Shown in pieces: positions 1 through 5,551 of a stretch of DNA of 5,551 nt. Under the pieces are notes generated by a model, which was not told where the DNA came from, made no database searches, and was given only the letters and a program-made list of their open reading frames with translations. Position numbers and translations under genes: made by a program. The stretch comes from Gammaproteobacteria bacterium (lineage in GTDB: Bacteria; Pseudomonadota; Gammaproteobacteria; Arenicellales; Arenicellaceae). Numbering within the stretch: position 1 is the first letter of the stretch; each line of letters starts with the position of its first letter. Location of the stretch: positions 1 through 5,551 of the forward strand of contig JAUHZM010000211.1 in assembly GCA_030426005.1 (NCBI GenBank). Direction: 5' to 3'.

Positions 1-1077
1 CTTATCAAACTTTGAAAGTTTAAGTTGCTCCAACATGGCATCCGCATCACTTAAGGTGAGCTCCAGTGGCAAATCCGATACTCGCAGACGCTTCACCGCG
101 AGCGGGGCAGGCGGTCCATTTTGCGCGCGCGCAATGACAAACACTAAATCGTCTGGCGAGACTGACTCGGCTAACGTCGCATCGAGTTCAACGTAGACAG
201 TTAGTTTGGGGCCGTTGTCACTCACGGTTTGAGAATCGTTTGCTATGTCAGCACCCAGGCTCTGCGCCATAATCTCACGCAGTTCCTGTTGCTGTTCTGG
301 CATCCCGTCGAGTCGTAACAAGAGCTTGTCCCAATACACTCTCGCTTGGGTTCGGTCGCCTTGTTGCAGTGCCGCAACGCCAGCCAACCACAAAGCCTGT
401 TGGTTGTCCGCATCCAGCTGCAGAGCCCGCTCGATATAACGGGCAGCTTCTGGGGTAATTTCACCGTTAGACATCAAAGCGGTTGCATCTGCTAAGGCAG
501 CGTAAGTGCTGGCCTGTTCACCGCCCAAGGCTAATACGCGAAGGTAAGCATCGTGTGCATCGCGGTAACGCCCCAACGAAAGATACGTGCGTGAGATCAG
601 CGTCCAGCCTTCAAGATCATCTGGCGACTCTTCTAACCGCTGCTCAATACCTTGAATCAACGCATCAATTTCAGCTTGCTGAGGGCGCTCAAATTGTGCG
701 CTTTGTTGGGTTGCAGCCGGTGTGCCGATCAGCATATAAACCGCAAACGCAGCCGCTGGTAGTGTGATCGAGAGTATGGCAATCAGACCACGATTTGAAC
801 CAGCTTGCGTCGGTGCATCGTCCTCCTGACTCGCGTTGTCAATGTCGATGTCGCTCGCCAACGTGCTTTCGATCTCGAGCTTTAGAGCTTCGTAATCGGT
901 GGCAGAAATGTTCGCGTTCTTCAGTTGCTCTTCGAGTTCGGCAATTCGCTCACGCGCAAAATGAATGTTTTGTGCCTGCCGGTGATATGAGATTGACTCT
1001 CGCTGACGAAGTAGTGGTAGAAACGCCAAAATCAAGGCTGCGATGGTAACGCCAGCGGCGATAATAAATGCGGTCAT
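1..1077 (-). CDS. ccmI: Cytochrome c maturation protein CcmI (apocytochrome chaperone, TPR protein), 3' partial
   Basis: The frame opens at ATG 1077-1075 and stays open to base 1, giving 359 residues; full CcmI proteins are near 400, so some tens of C-terminal residues lie outside. Visible parts: TM1 at about residues 2-23; a cytoplasmic loop (24-96) with a leucine-zipper-like helix around ARERIAELEEQL (41-52) and an acidic linker (about 75-90); TM2 at about 97-118; a periplasmic TPR-like region (about 136-265) with repeated W/L/A/Y helix pairs such as GWTLISRTYLSLGRYRDA; and the start of the CcmI C-terminal domain (about 290-359), with VFVIARAQNGPPAPLAVKRL. In this family the TPR domain binds the C-terminal helix of apocytochrome c and delivers it to the CcmF/CcmH heme ligation complex. 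The gene starts 5 bases after the ccmH stop with a good SD. The split from ccmH matches many gammaproteobacteria, unlike the fused E. coli CcmH. The family call rests on motifs and position. Confidence 0.93.
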   Translation of the reverse strand, partial: MTAFIIAAGVTIAALILAFLPLLRQRESISYHRQAQNIHFARERIAELEEQLKNANISATDYEALKLEIESTLASDIDIDNASQEDDAPTQAGSNRGLIAILSITLPAAAFAVYMLIGTPAATQQSAQFERPQQAEIDALIQGIEQRLEESPDDLEGWTLISRTYLSLGRYRDAHDAYLRVLALGGEQASTYAALADATALMSNGEITPEAARYIERALQLDADNQQALWLAGVAALQQGDRTQARVYWDKLLLRLDGMPEQQQELREIMAQSLGADIANDSQTVSDNGPKLTVYVELDATLAESVSPDDLVFVIARAQNGPPAPLAVKRLRVSDLPLELTLSDADAMLEQLKLSKFDK

Positions 1078-1082
1078 TGCAG

Positions 1083-1583
1083 TTACTTCCGGCTAGATTC
1101 GTTTAAGTTCGGCGCGTCACGGAGCAGGTTTCGCACTTTGATTCGTTCCTGATCGTTGTCGGAGTGAGCGGGTTTAACCAATTCGTCCTGTTGACGCCGA
1201 CGAAGCGTAACGAATACTCCGATAAGGACAATCAATAGCACGACGATGGGGCCCAACCAAATCAGCGCGGTGTAACTGTTAAACGGCGTTCGGTACAACA
1301 CGAAATCACCATAACGTTCGCGCATAAACGTTTTGACCTCGGCGTCAGATTTGCCGTCTCGAATCATATCGGCAGCGATGGCACGCAGATCCTTCGCTAG
1401 GTCGGCGTCAGAATCAGCAATGTTCTGGTTTTGGCAGACCACGCAACGCAGTTCTTCGATCAGCTGCTTGTAGCGTTCTTCTTGTTGCAGGGTTTCGAAT
1501 TCAACTGCTTCAATCACTCCGAAGGCGGTTGGGGCAAAGAAGATTGCGATGCCGGTCAGCAGCGTTAGCAACATGTTTTTCAT
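1083..1583 (-). CDS. ccmH: Cytochrome c maturation protein CcmH (short form, thiol oxidoreductase)
   Basis: 166 residues, the size of stand-alone CcmH (CycL type) without a fused TPR part. A signal peptide covers about residues 1-22. The family signature LRCVVCQNQNIADSDA (45-60) carries the redox cysteines C47 and C50 in a three-helix domain. One membrane segment spans about 104-126 (starting at YTALIWLG), followed by a charged cytoplasmic tail beginning LRRRQQ. In the family this periplasmic-facing protein reduces, or forms mixed disulfides with, the CXXCH thiols of apocytochrome c, working with CcmG and as part of the CcmF-CcmH-CcmI ligation complex. The frame is open upstream to 1721, but that part lies over ccmG and lacks a signal sequence. 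ATG 1583 overlaps the ccmG stop as ATGA and has GGAGG 7 bases upstream, so it is the chosen start. Confidence 0.96.
   Translation of the reverse strand: MKNMLLTLLTGIAIFFAPTAFGVIEAVEFETLQQEERYKQLIEELRCVVCQNQNIADSDADLAKDLRAIAADMIRDGKSDAEVKTFMRERYGDFVLYRTPFNSYTALIWLGPIVVLLIVLIGVFVTLRRRQQDELVKPAHSDNDQERIKVRNLLRDAPNLNESSRK
1086..1090 (-). promoter_or_regulatory. Ribosome binding site of ccmI
   Basis: GGAAG lies 8 bases before the ATG at 1077 and is formed by the last sense codons of ccmH (CGG AAG, then TAA). It supports this start and suggests that ccmI translation is coupled to termination of ccmH. Confidence 0.7.
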
Positions 1584-2110
1584 CGCGGCGCCTCCGTTTG
1601 GTTTAATACGGGCATCAGTTCTTGCTGAATGACTTCGGCGGTTAAAGGGCCAGTGTATTTGTAGACGATGACGCCTTGCTCGTCGATCACAAAGGTTTCT
1701 GGCACCGCAATCACGCCCCATTCAATTCCAACCCGGCCAGACTCGTCGAATGGCGAATGCGTATACGGGTTGCCTCGTTCGTTTAACCACTGAATCGCCG
1801 CGTCCGCTTTGTCTTTGTAGTTGAGTCCGATAATAGTGACGCCGCTGTTTGCCACCTCAGTTAGAAGGGGATGTTCGTAGCGACATGAGACACACCAGGA
1901 GGCCCAAACGTTGAGTAACCAGCGTTGCCCTCTGAGTTGGTCCGGGTTGAAGGCTCTGGTCTGATCGTGCAACAACGGCAGCGTGAAATTGGGCGCTGGT
2001 TTCGAAATCAACGTTGATGGTATGGCGCGCGGGTTCATGGTCAAGCCGATGCCGAGCAGTAAGGCAATGGCGATGAATACGATCAACGGAATAAGGAACT
2101 TTTTGGACAT
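1580..2110 (-). CDS. ccmG: Periplasmic thiol:disulfide oxidoreductase CcmG (DsbE)
   Basis: 176 residues, normal for the family. An uncleaved N-terminal membrane anchor (about 5-24) follows MSKK, and a thioredoxin-like domain (about 36-172) faces the periplasm. The active site is WASWCVSCRYEHP, with C73 and C76. The cis-proline is P137 in AVPETFVID, which also holds the acidic PET residue typical of CcmG. The NPRAIPS stretch and PAPNFTLPLL match the usual entry to the fold. The role known from the family is to keep apocytochrome heme-binding cysteines, and CcmH, reduced with electrons from DsbD. The variable pair in CXXC is Val-Ser, not the Pro-Thr of E. coli. The loop before the cis-proline reads GVIAVPET where E. 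coli-type proteins have a Gly (YGAPET); both look tolerable. It starts 3 bases after ccmF and overlaps ccmH by 4. Confidence 0.97.
   Translation of the reverse strand: MSKKFLIPLIVFIAIALLLGIGLTMNPRAIPSTLISKPAPNFTLPLLHDQTRAFNPDQLRGQRWLLNVWASWCVSCRYEHPLLTEVANSGVTIIGLNYKDKADAAIQWLNERGNPYTHSPFDESGRVGIEWGVIAVPETFVIDEQGVIVYKYTGPLTAEVIQQELMPVLNQTEAPR
1591..1595 (-). promoter_or_regulatory. Ribosome binding site of ccmH, deciding its start
   Basis: A perfect GGAGG sits 7 bases before ATG 1583, inside the 3' end of ccmG. It argues for this start and against the longer reading from 1721, which would add 46 residues not resembling CcmH. Confidence 0.82.
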
Positions 2111-2113
2111 GAC

Positions 2114-4084
2114 TTACGCTCCCTGTTGCAATGCACCCGTGTTCTGGGTGAGCTTTTTCAACGGGCGTCGGTAACGCCGGTCCATGGTGGCGATGATGCC
2201 GCCTAGCGCCATCAGAAATCCGCCCAGCCAGATGCAGGCCACAAAGGCACGCAGGTAGACTCGAACAGTCCACACACCGTCGCCTAAATGATCACCAAGT
2301 GACACGTAGACGTCACGTTCGAGCGTGGTGTCGATGGCGGCTTCGGTCATCGGATTACCTGAAGAGTAAAAGCGTTTTTGTGGTCTCAATTCGAACTGCT
2401 GGCCATTAGGCTGGGTTACATGGAAGCGGCCTTCGTTCGCCACATAGTTTTGTGCTGAGACCTTTTGCACACCATTAAAGGTAAATGTAAAGCCGCCAAC
2501 TTCATACGTCTGGCCCGGCGCCAAGCGTAAGTCTTTCTCGACGCTGTAGCTGTTGACATGCGTGACGCCGATAATAAATACCGCGATTCCAAAGTGAGCA
2601 ATGGCCATACCCCAGATGGATGCCGGAATTTTCCCCAGCCCAGCCCAGAGCGACTTCTGGTTCTTTAAACGCTCCATCAGACTGTAGATGGCCCAGAGCA
2701 TGACCCAAATGGCGAGCGATAATCCAGCAAAAGCACCGACACTGAAATCCTCAATACTCAAGCTGTTGGTGATGATGCCACTGGCTATGGCACTTACGCC
2801 GAGAATTATCAGGAGTTGGCGAGTGAAGCGGCCGATGTCATCGCGCTTCCAGCGACTAATTGATCCAATGCCAACGATAATTGCGAGTGGCACTGTAAGC
2901 AGTACAAACCAGAAATCGAAGTAGGGCGCACCAACCGAAATTTTCTTACCGAGTGCGTCCATGAGGATCGGCGCCAAAGTGCCAAGTAGGACCATAAATG
3001 CCGTCACGACCAGCAAAATGTTGTTTAGTAGCAAGGCGGTCTCTTTCGACATCATGCTGTAATGTACGTCACTGCTGAGGCGATGGGCGCGCAGCGCGTA
3101 CAGCAGCAGTGAGCCGCCGATAACCACCAATAAAAAGCACAAAATATACAGCCCGCGAGTTGGGTCAGATGCAAACGAGTGCACCGACGTCAGCACGCCA
3201 GAGCGAACCAGAAACGTTCCGAGCAAACTAAGCGAGAAGGCAAGAATCGCGAGTAACACTGTCCACGCTTTGAGCGCGCCCCGTTTTTCAGTTACCGCCA
3301 GTGAGTGAATCAAGGCGGTGCCAACCAGCCAAGGCATGAATGACGCGTTTTCAACCGGGTCCCAGAACCACCAACCGCCCCAGCCGAGCTCGTAATAAGC
3401 CCACCAGCTGCCCAATACGATGCCTATTGTGAGAAATAACCAGGCCACTGTGGTCCAGGGGCGTGACCAGCGTGCCCACGCCGTGTCTAGCTTGCCACTC
3501 AACATTGCAGCGATGGCAAATGCAAATACCACTGAGAAACCAACGTAGCCCATGTACAGCATTGGCGGATGTATTAAGAAACCTGGGTCTTGTAGAAGCG
3601 GGTTCAATTCCTGACCGTCGGCTGGTGCTGGCAATAAACGCTCAAAAGGGCTCGAGGTAAATAAGGTAAAACTCAAAAAGCCGACATTGATTAGTCCTAA
3701 AACCGCTAAAACCCGGGCAACCATAATGACAGGGATACCACGACTAAACCGCGCGACCAGAGCGGTCCAGCTACTCAACATAAAAATCCACAACAAAAGT
3801 GAACCTTCATGACCGCCCCATACGCCCGAAAGGCGATACATCAGTGGCTGTTGCAAATTTGAAGTTTTTGCCACGTAAGCGATCGAAAAATCATTCAAAT
3901 AAAACGCGTACGTCAGAATGCCGTAGGCACCTGCGACCAGTGCCCACTGCGAATACGCCGCGGAACGACTAAAATGCAGCCAGCTGGCGCGATTATTCGC
4001 TGTGCCAAGTAATGGGATGATGCCTTGCGCGATCGACAGGCACATCGCCAAGATTAGACAGTAAGTTCCAAGTTCACCTAGCAT
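2114..4084 (-). CDS. ccmF: Heme lyase subunit CcmF (cytochrome c-type biogenesis protein)
   Basis: 656 residues, full length for the family, with many membrane segments (probably about 15). CcmF is the core of the heme ligation complex: it takes heme from holo-CcmE and attaches it to reduced apocytochrome c, and it carries a structural heme b. The WWD domain lies at about 224-252 (LGSWWAYYELGWGGWWFWDP and onward). Histidines aligning with the four important ones of E. coli CcmF are all present: H172 (GFLIHPPMLYMGY) and H302 (TSVHSFASDP) next to the WWD domain, and H260 (ALIHSLAV) and H497 (AIAHFGIAV) for heme b. The early motif GVWGGHEGSLLLW (87-99) is also typical. A large periplasmic domain covers about 510-605, then a last membrane segment (611-632) and a basic cytoplasmic tail. 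The start ATG 4084 has only a weak SD (AGAGA). It follows the 59-base gap after ccmE. Confidence 0.98.
   Translation of the reverse strand: MLGELGTYCLILAMCLSIAQGIIPLLGTANNRASWLHFSRSAAYSQWALVAGAYGILTYAFYLNDFSIAYVAKTSNLQQPLMYRLSGVWGGHEGSLLLWIFMLSSWTALVARFSRGIPVIMVARVLAVLGLINVGFLSFTLFTSSPFERLLPAPADGQELNPLLQDPGFLIHPPMLYMGYVGFSVVFAFAIAAMLSGKLDTAWARWSRPWTTVAWLFLTIGIVLGSWWAYYELGWGGWWFWDPVENASFMPWLVGTALIHSLAVTEKRGALKAWTVLLAILAFSLSLLGTFLVRSGVLTSVHSFASDPTRGLYILCFLLVVIGGSLLLYALRAHRLSSDVHYSMMSKETALLLNNILLVVTAFMVLLGTLAPILMDALGKKISVGAPYFDFWFVLLTVPLAIIVGIGSISRWKRDDIGRFTRQLLIILGVSAIASGIITNSLSIEDFSVGAFAGLSLAIWVMLWAIYSLMERLKNQKSLWAGLGKIPASIWGMAIAHFGIAVFIIGVTHVNSYSVEKDLRLAPGQTYEVGGFTFTFNGVQKVSAQNYVANEGRFHVTQPNGQQFELRPQKRFYSSGNPMTEAAIDTTLERDVYVSLGDHLGDGVWTVRVYLRAFVACIWLGGFLMALGGIIATMDRRYRRPLKKLTQNTGALQQGA
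2119..2124 (-). promoter_or_regulatory. Ribosome binding site of ccmG
   Basis: AGGGAG lies 8 bases before ATG 2110, within the final codons of ccmF. Together with the 3-base gap between the genes it implies coupled translation of ccmF and ccmG. Confidence 0.75.
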
Positions 4085-4143
4085 GTTGTTCTCTGAGTTC
4101 TATTTTTTAATTCGGCTGGTGTTTGATCGAGCTTGGGTCGACT
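4085..4143 (-). other. ccmE-ccmF intergenic spacer
   Basis: This 59-base gap is the longest non-coding stretch in the window. On the transcribed strand it is A-rich near ccmF, with an A6 run at 4103-4108. I see no convincing promoter and no terminator hairpin with a U-run. A weak SD-like CAGAGAAC ends about 3 bases before the ccmF start. Confidence 0.5.
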
Positions 4144-4608
4144 TTAATATTCGACTGGCCCCTCGGCGTTATCACACTTACTCGCTTGTTGGAGCATGAT
4201 GGCATCCGCAGCCTCGTTGGGCACGTAGTTTTCATCATGTTTCGCCAGCACTTGCGACGCGATGAGCATGGAGTCTTCAGTGAACTTACCGACGCTCACA
4301 ATCGCTTGGCCTTCGCGAAAAAGGTCTGGTAGTAAGCCCGTATACTGGACCACCACGTCATGCACACAGTCGGTGATAGTGAATTGTTGTGTTATTCCGT
4401 CTTCCATGCGAACCAGCGAGTTTGAACGAACCAATCCGGCGAGTTTGTAAGTTTGATTCGGTTCTGTGCCTTCTGTATTAATTTCCGATGGCGTTTTGAA
4501 GTACTCAAAACTGCTTTGCATCGCCATAATGGCGAGAAAAGAAGCCAGGGCAACGCCGCCGAGGACAAGCGCGACGACGATGAAGCGTTTTTTTTGCGAT
4601 GGACTCAT
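4144..4608 (-). CDS. ccmE: Periplasmic heme chaperone CcmE
   Basis: 154 residues, normal length. A basic N-terminus (KKR) and one membrane anchor (about 9-30) are followed by a periplasmic OB-fold beta-barrel (about 45-128) and a flexible tail. The signature VLAKHDENYVP holds H124, which binds heme covalently, and Y128, an axial ligand (E. coli H130 and Y134). TGLLPDLFREGQ (90-101) is the other strongly conserved block. In the family CcmE receives heme from CcmC with help from the CcmABCD release complex and passes it to CcmF. The usual GxVxxGSV strand motif here reads GLVRSNSLV (58-66), which is divergent. Cysteines C81 and C144 are not part of the family signature. ATG 4608 is the first start after an in-frame TAG at 4627-4629, although its SD is poor. 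It follows ccmD by 25 bases. Confidence 0.97.
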   Translation of the reverse strand: MSPSQKKRFIVVALVLGGVALASFLAIMAMQSSFEYFKTPSEINTEGTEPNQTYKLAGLVRSNSLVRMEDGITQQFTITDCVHDVVVQYTGLLPDLFREGQAIVSVGKFTEDSMLIASQVLAKHDENYVPNEAADAIMLQQASKCDNAEGPVEY

Positions 4609-4633
4609 GGTGTTGGTGCTCGTGATCTAGAAT

Positions 4634-4846
4634 TTAGCGGTTTGAGTTTGATTCGTTATGATTAATGTCAGTTGTACGCTGGTGTCGTGCTTCTCGTTGG
4701 GCCTGTCTCGCCACCTGCTCAAGGGTCTGACGCACACGGATTTTGGGCCAGATAATAAACGCGATGACGGTAATTAACGTGAGGCCCCACGATAGCCAAA
4801 CTTCGAACGCATAGCCACCCATGGCAAAAAACTCAGCCCAGTTCAT
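4634..4846 (-). CDS. ccmD: Heme exporter protein CcmD (small membrane protein)
   Basis: 70 residues, close to the 69 of E. coli CcmD. The N-terminus FFAMGGYAFEVWLSWG (6-21) is the CcmD signature. One membrane segment spans about 16-34 and leads into IWPKIRVRQ, then a charged tail predicted as helix (about 38-58) and a final Asn/His-rich stretch. In the family CcmD stabilises CcmC with CcmE and is needed for release of heme-loaded CcmE from the CcmABCD complex. The ATG overlaps the ccmC stop as ATGA, with GAGGT 5 bases upstream. Only the N-terminal half is conserved enough to support the call; the genomic position makes it firm. Confidence 0.94.
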   Translation of the reverse strand: MNWAEFFAMGGYAFEVWLSWGLTLITVIAFIIWPKIRVRQTLEQVARQAQREARHQRTTDINHNESNSNR

Positions 4847-5551
4847 GGTTTACCTCGCTCAGCAATTTCTTTAACCCATTGATTGGATTGTTGTTGTTTT
4901 AGCACGGTGGCGCGCATGCTGAGAAACAGCACATAGCCATAGTAGAACATAAACCCCAAGGCCATCATGGCGAGCGGGAACAGCATCGAGGCAGGCATTC
5001 TGGGCCCACCTTCTACAAAGACCGTTGCGCCTTGATGCAAACTACTCCACCACTCTACGGAGTAGTGGATGATGGGCACGATGACCACACCGACCACCGA
5101 CAACAGCGCCGCTGCACGCTCGGCGGTTTTGCGTTCTTCAAATGCGTAGTAAGTCGCCATGATGCCAAAGTACAGGAATAACAGAATCAATTCCGAGGTC
5201 AGTCTTGCATCCCAAACCCACCACGTTCCCCAGATCGGTTTACCCCAAATTGATCCAGTTAGCAGCGCCAGTGCCGTGAAGGCGGCACCAATTGGTGCGG
5301 AACAGATAGTCACGGTGAACGCCATTTTCATACGCCAGATTAGTCCAATGGCACCGGCTACCGCCATGACTACATAGACAAAAAGTGACATCCAAGCGAC
5401 AGGCACATGCACGTAAAGAATTCGAAAGCTATCACCTTGCTGGTAATCTGCTGGCGCAACAAATAAGCCAAAATAAGTGCCAATCACGGAGAGCACGAGA
5501 AACAGGAACCCGAATATGGGTGTCGCTACATTACTAATTTTATAGAACTCA
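4843..5551 (-). CDS. ccmC: Heme transporter/handling protein CcmC, 5' partial
   Basis: The frame is open from the right edge and ends at TGA 4843-4845, giving 235 visible residues. E. coli CcmC has 245, and aligning the first conserved histidine suggests about 12 N-terminal residues are missing. The visible start reads EFYKISNVATPIFGF, so the GTG at 5496, within the first membrane segment, is not the start. About six membrane segments are present. Family marks are FVAPADYQQG, H48 in ILYVHVP (E. coli H60), the WWD segment WGTWWVWD (107-114) followed by ARLTSE, and H172 in SLHQGATV (E. coli H184), preceded by PIIHYSVEWW. In the family the two histidines hold heme at the periplasmic face over the WWD segment for covalent attachment to CcmE. 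It belongs to the heme-handling WWD superfamily with CcmF. The ATGA overlap ties it to ccmD. Confidence 0.97.
   Translation of the reverse strand, partial: EFYKISNVATPIFGFLFLVLSVIGTYFGLFVAPADYQQGDSFRILYVHVPVAWMSLFVYVVMAVAGAIGLIWRMKMAFTVTICSAPIGAAFTALALLTGSIWGKPIWGTWWVWDARLTSELILLFLYFGIMATYYAFEERKTAERAAALLSVVGVVIVPIIHYSVEWWSSLHQGATVFVEGGPRMPASMLFPLAMMALGFMFYYGYVLFLSMRATVLKQQQSNQWVKEIAERGKP
4852..4856 (-). promoter_or_regulatory. Ribosome binding site of ccmD
   Basis: GAGGT lies 5 bases before ATG 4846, inside the last codons of ccmC. With the ATGA overlap it suggests translational coupling of ccmC and ccmD. Confidence 0.65.

Noticed and set aside
245..1049. Three plus-strand ORFs (64, 94 and 84 codons) opposite ccmI
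   Set aside because: They are antisense to a convincing ccmI frame, with low-complexity Arg/Ser/Cys-rich translations and no family resemblance.
1584..1721. Longer ccmH reading starting at 1721
   Set aside because: It overlaps ccmG by over 130 bases, adds a basic sequence with no CcmH similarity ahead of a clear signal peptide, and the GGAGG at 1591-1595 fits ATG 1583.
1857..2273. 138-codon minus-strand ORF across the ccmF/ccmG junction
   Set aside because: It is an out-of-frame shadow of two well-supported genes and has no recognisable domain.
2688..2924. Plus-strand ORF of 78 codons opposite ccmF, and similar ones at 1983, 3463, 4123, 4262, 4453 and 5159
   Set aside because: All lie mostly or entirely antisense to conserved membrane or chaperone genes, and their translations look like complement-frame artefacts.
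4137..4155. Inverted repeat GTCGA / TCGAC with a 9-base loop at the ccmE stop codon
   Set aside because: The stem is only 5 bp with an AT-rich loop and no following U-run in the transcript direction, so it is not supported as a terminator or processing site.
5494..5496. GTG as the ccmC start
   Set aside because: The frame continues upstream to the window edge with 18 more residues forming the first membrane segment as in other CcmC proteins; the true start lies outside.

Overview
The window is one uninterrupted stretch of a system I cytochrome c maturation (ccm) operon. All genes lie on the minus strand, so transcription runs from the right edge (base 5551) to the left edge (base 1). In transcription order it holds ccmC (5' end outside the window), ccmD, ccmE, ccmF, ccmG (dsbE), ccmH and ccmI (3' end outside the window). 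The gene order, the split of CcmH and CcmI into two proteins, the family motifs and the roughly even base composition (judged by eye) fit a gammaproteobacterium, possibly a marine or environmental one. I cannot name a genus. ccmA and ccmB, the usual first genes, would lie beyond base 5551, but they are not visible.

Layout: ccmC and ccmD overlap by ATGA. ccmE follows ccmD after 25 bases. A 59-base gap, the longest in the window, separates ccmE from ccmF. ccmG starts 3 bases after the ccmF stop, ccmG and ccmH overlap by ATGA, and ccmI starts 5 bases after the ccmH stop. Good Shine-Dalgarno sequences lie inside the 3' ends of ccmC, ccmF, ccmG and ccmH, so most of the operon looks translationally coupled. 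No promoter, transcription terminator, RNA gene, mobile element, repeat array or CRISPR array was found.

How the genes work together, from knowledge of the family: CcmC, with CcmD, loads heme onto the CcmE chaperone at its histidine. CcmF, together with CcmH and CcmI, receives heme from holo-CcmE and attaches it to apocytochrome c. CcmG and CcmH handle the thiols of the apocytochrome CXXCH motif. CcmI presents the apocytochrome. Every key residue I know to check is present: two heme-ligand histidines in CcmC, four histidines and the WWD domain in CcmF, HxxxY in CcmE, and CXXC in CcmG and in CcmH. The pathway looks functional.

This is an ordinary core-metabolism region. I found no previously undescribed system. 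The findings are small sequence peculiarities and annotation traps, scored low. The main trap is ccmI: it fills the left 1.08 kb as an open frame without a stop in the window, and could be missed because of that.
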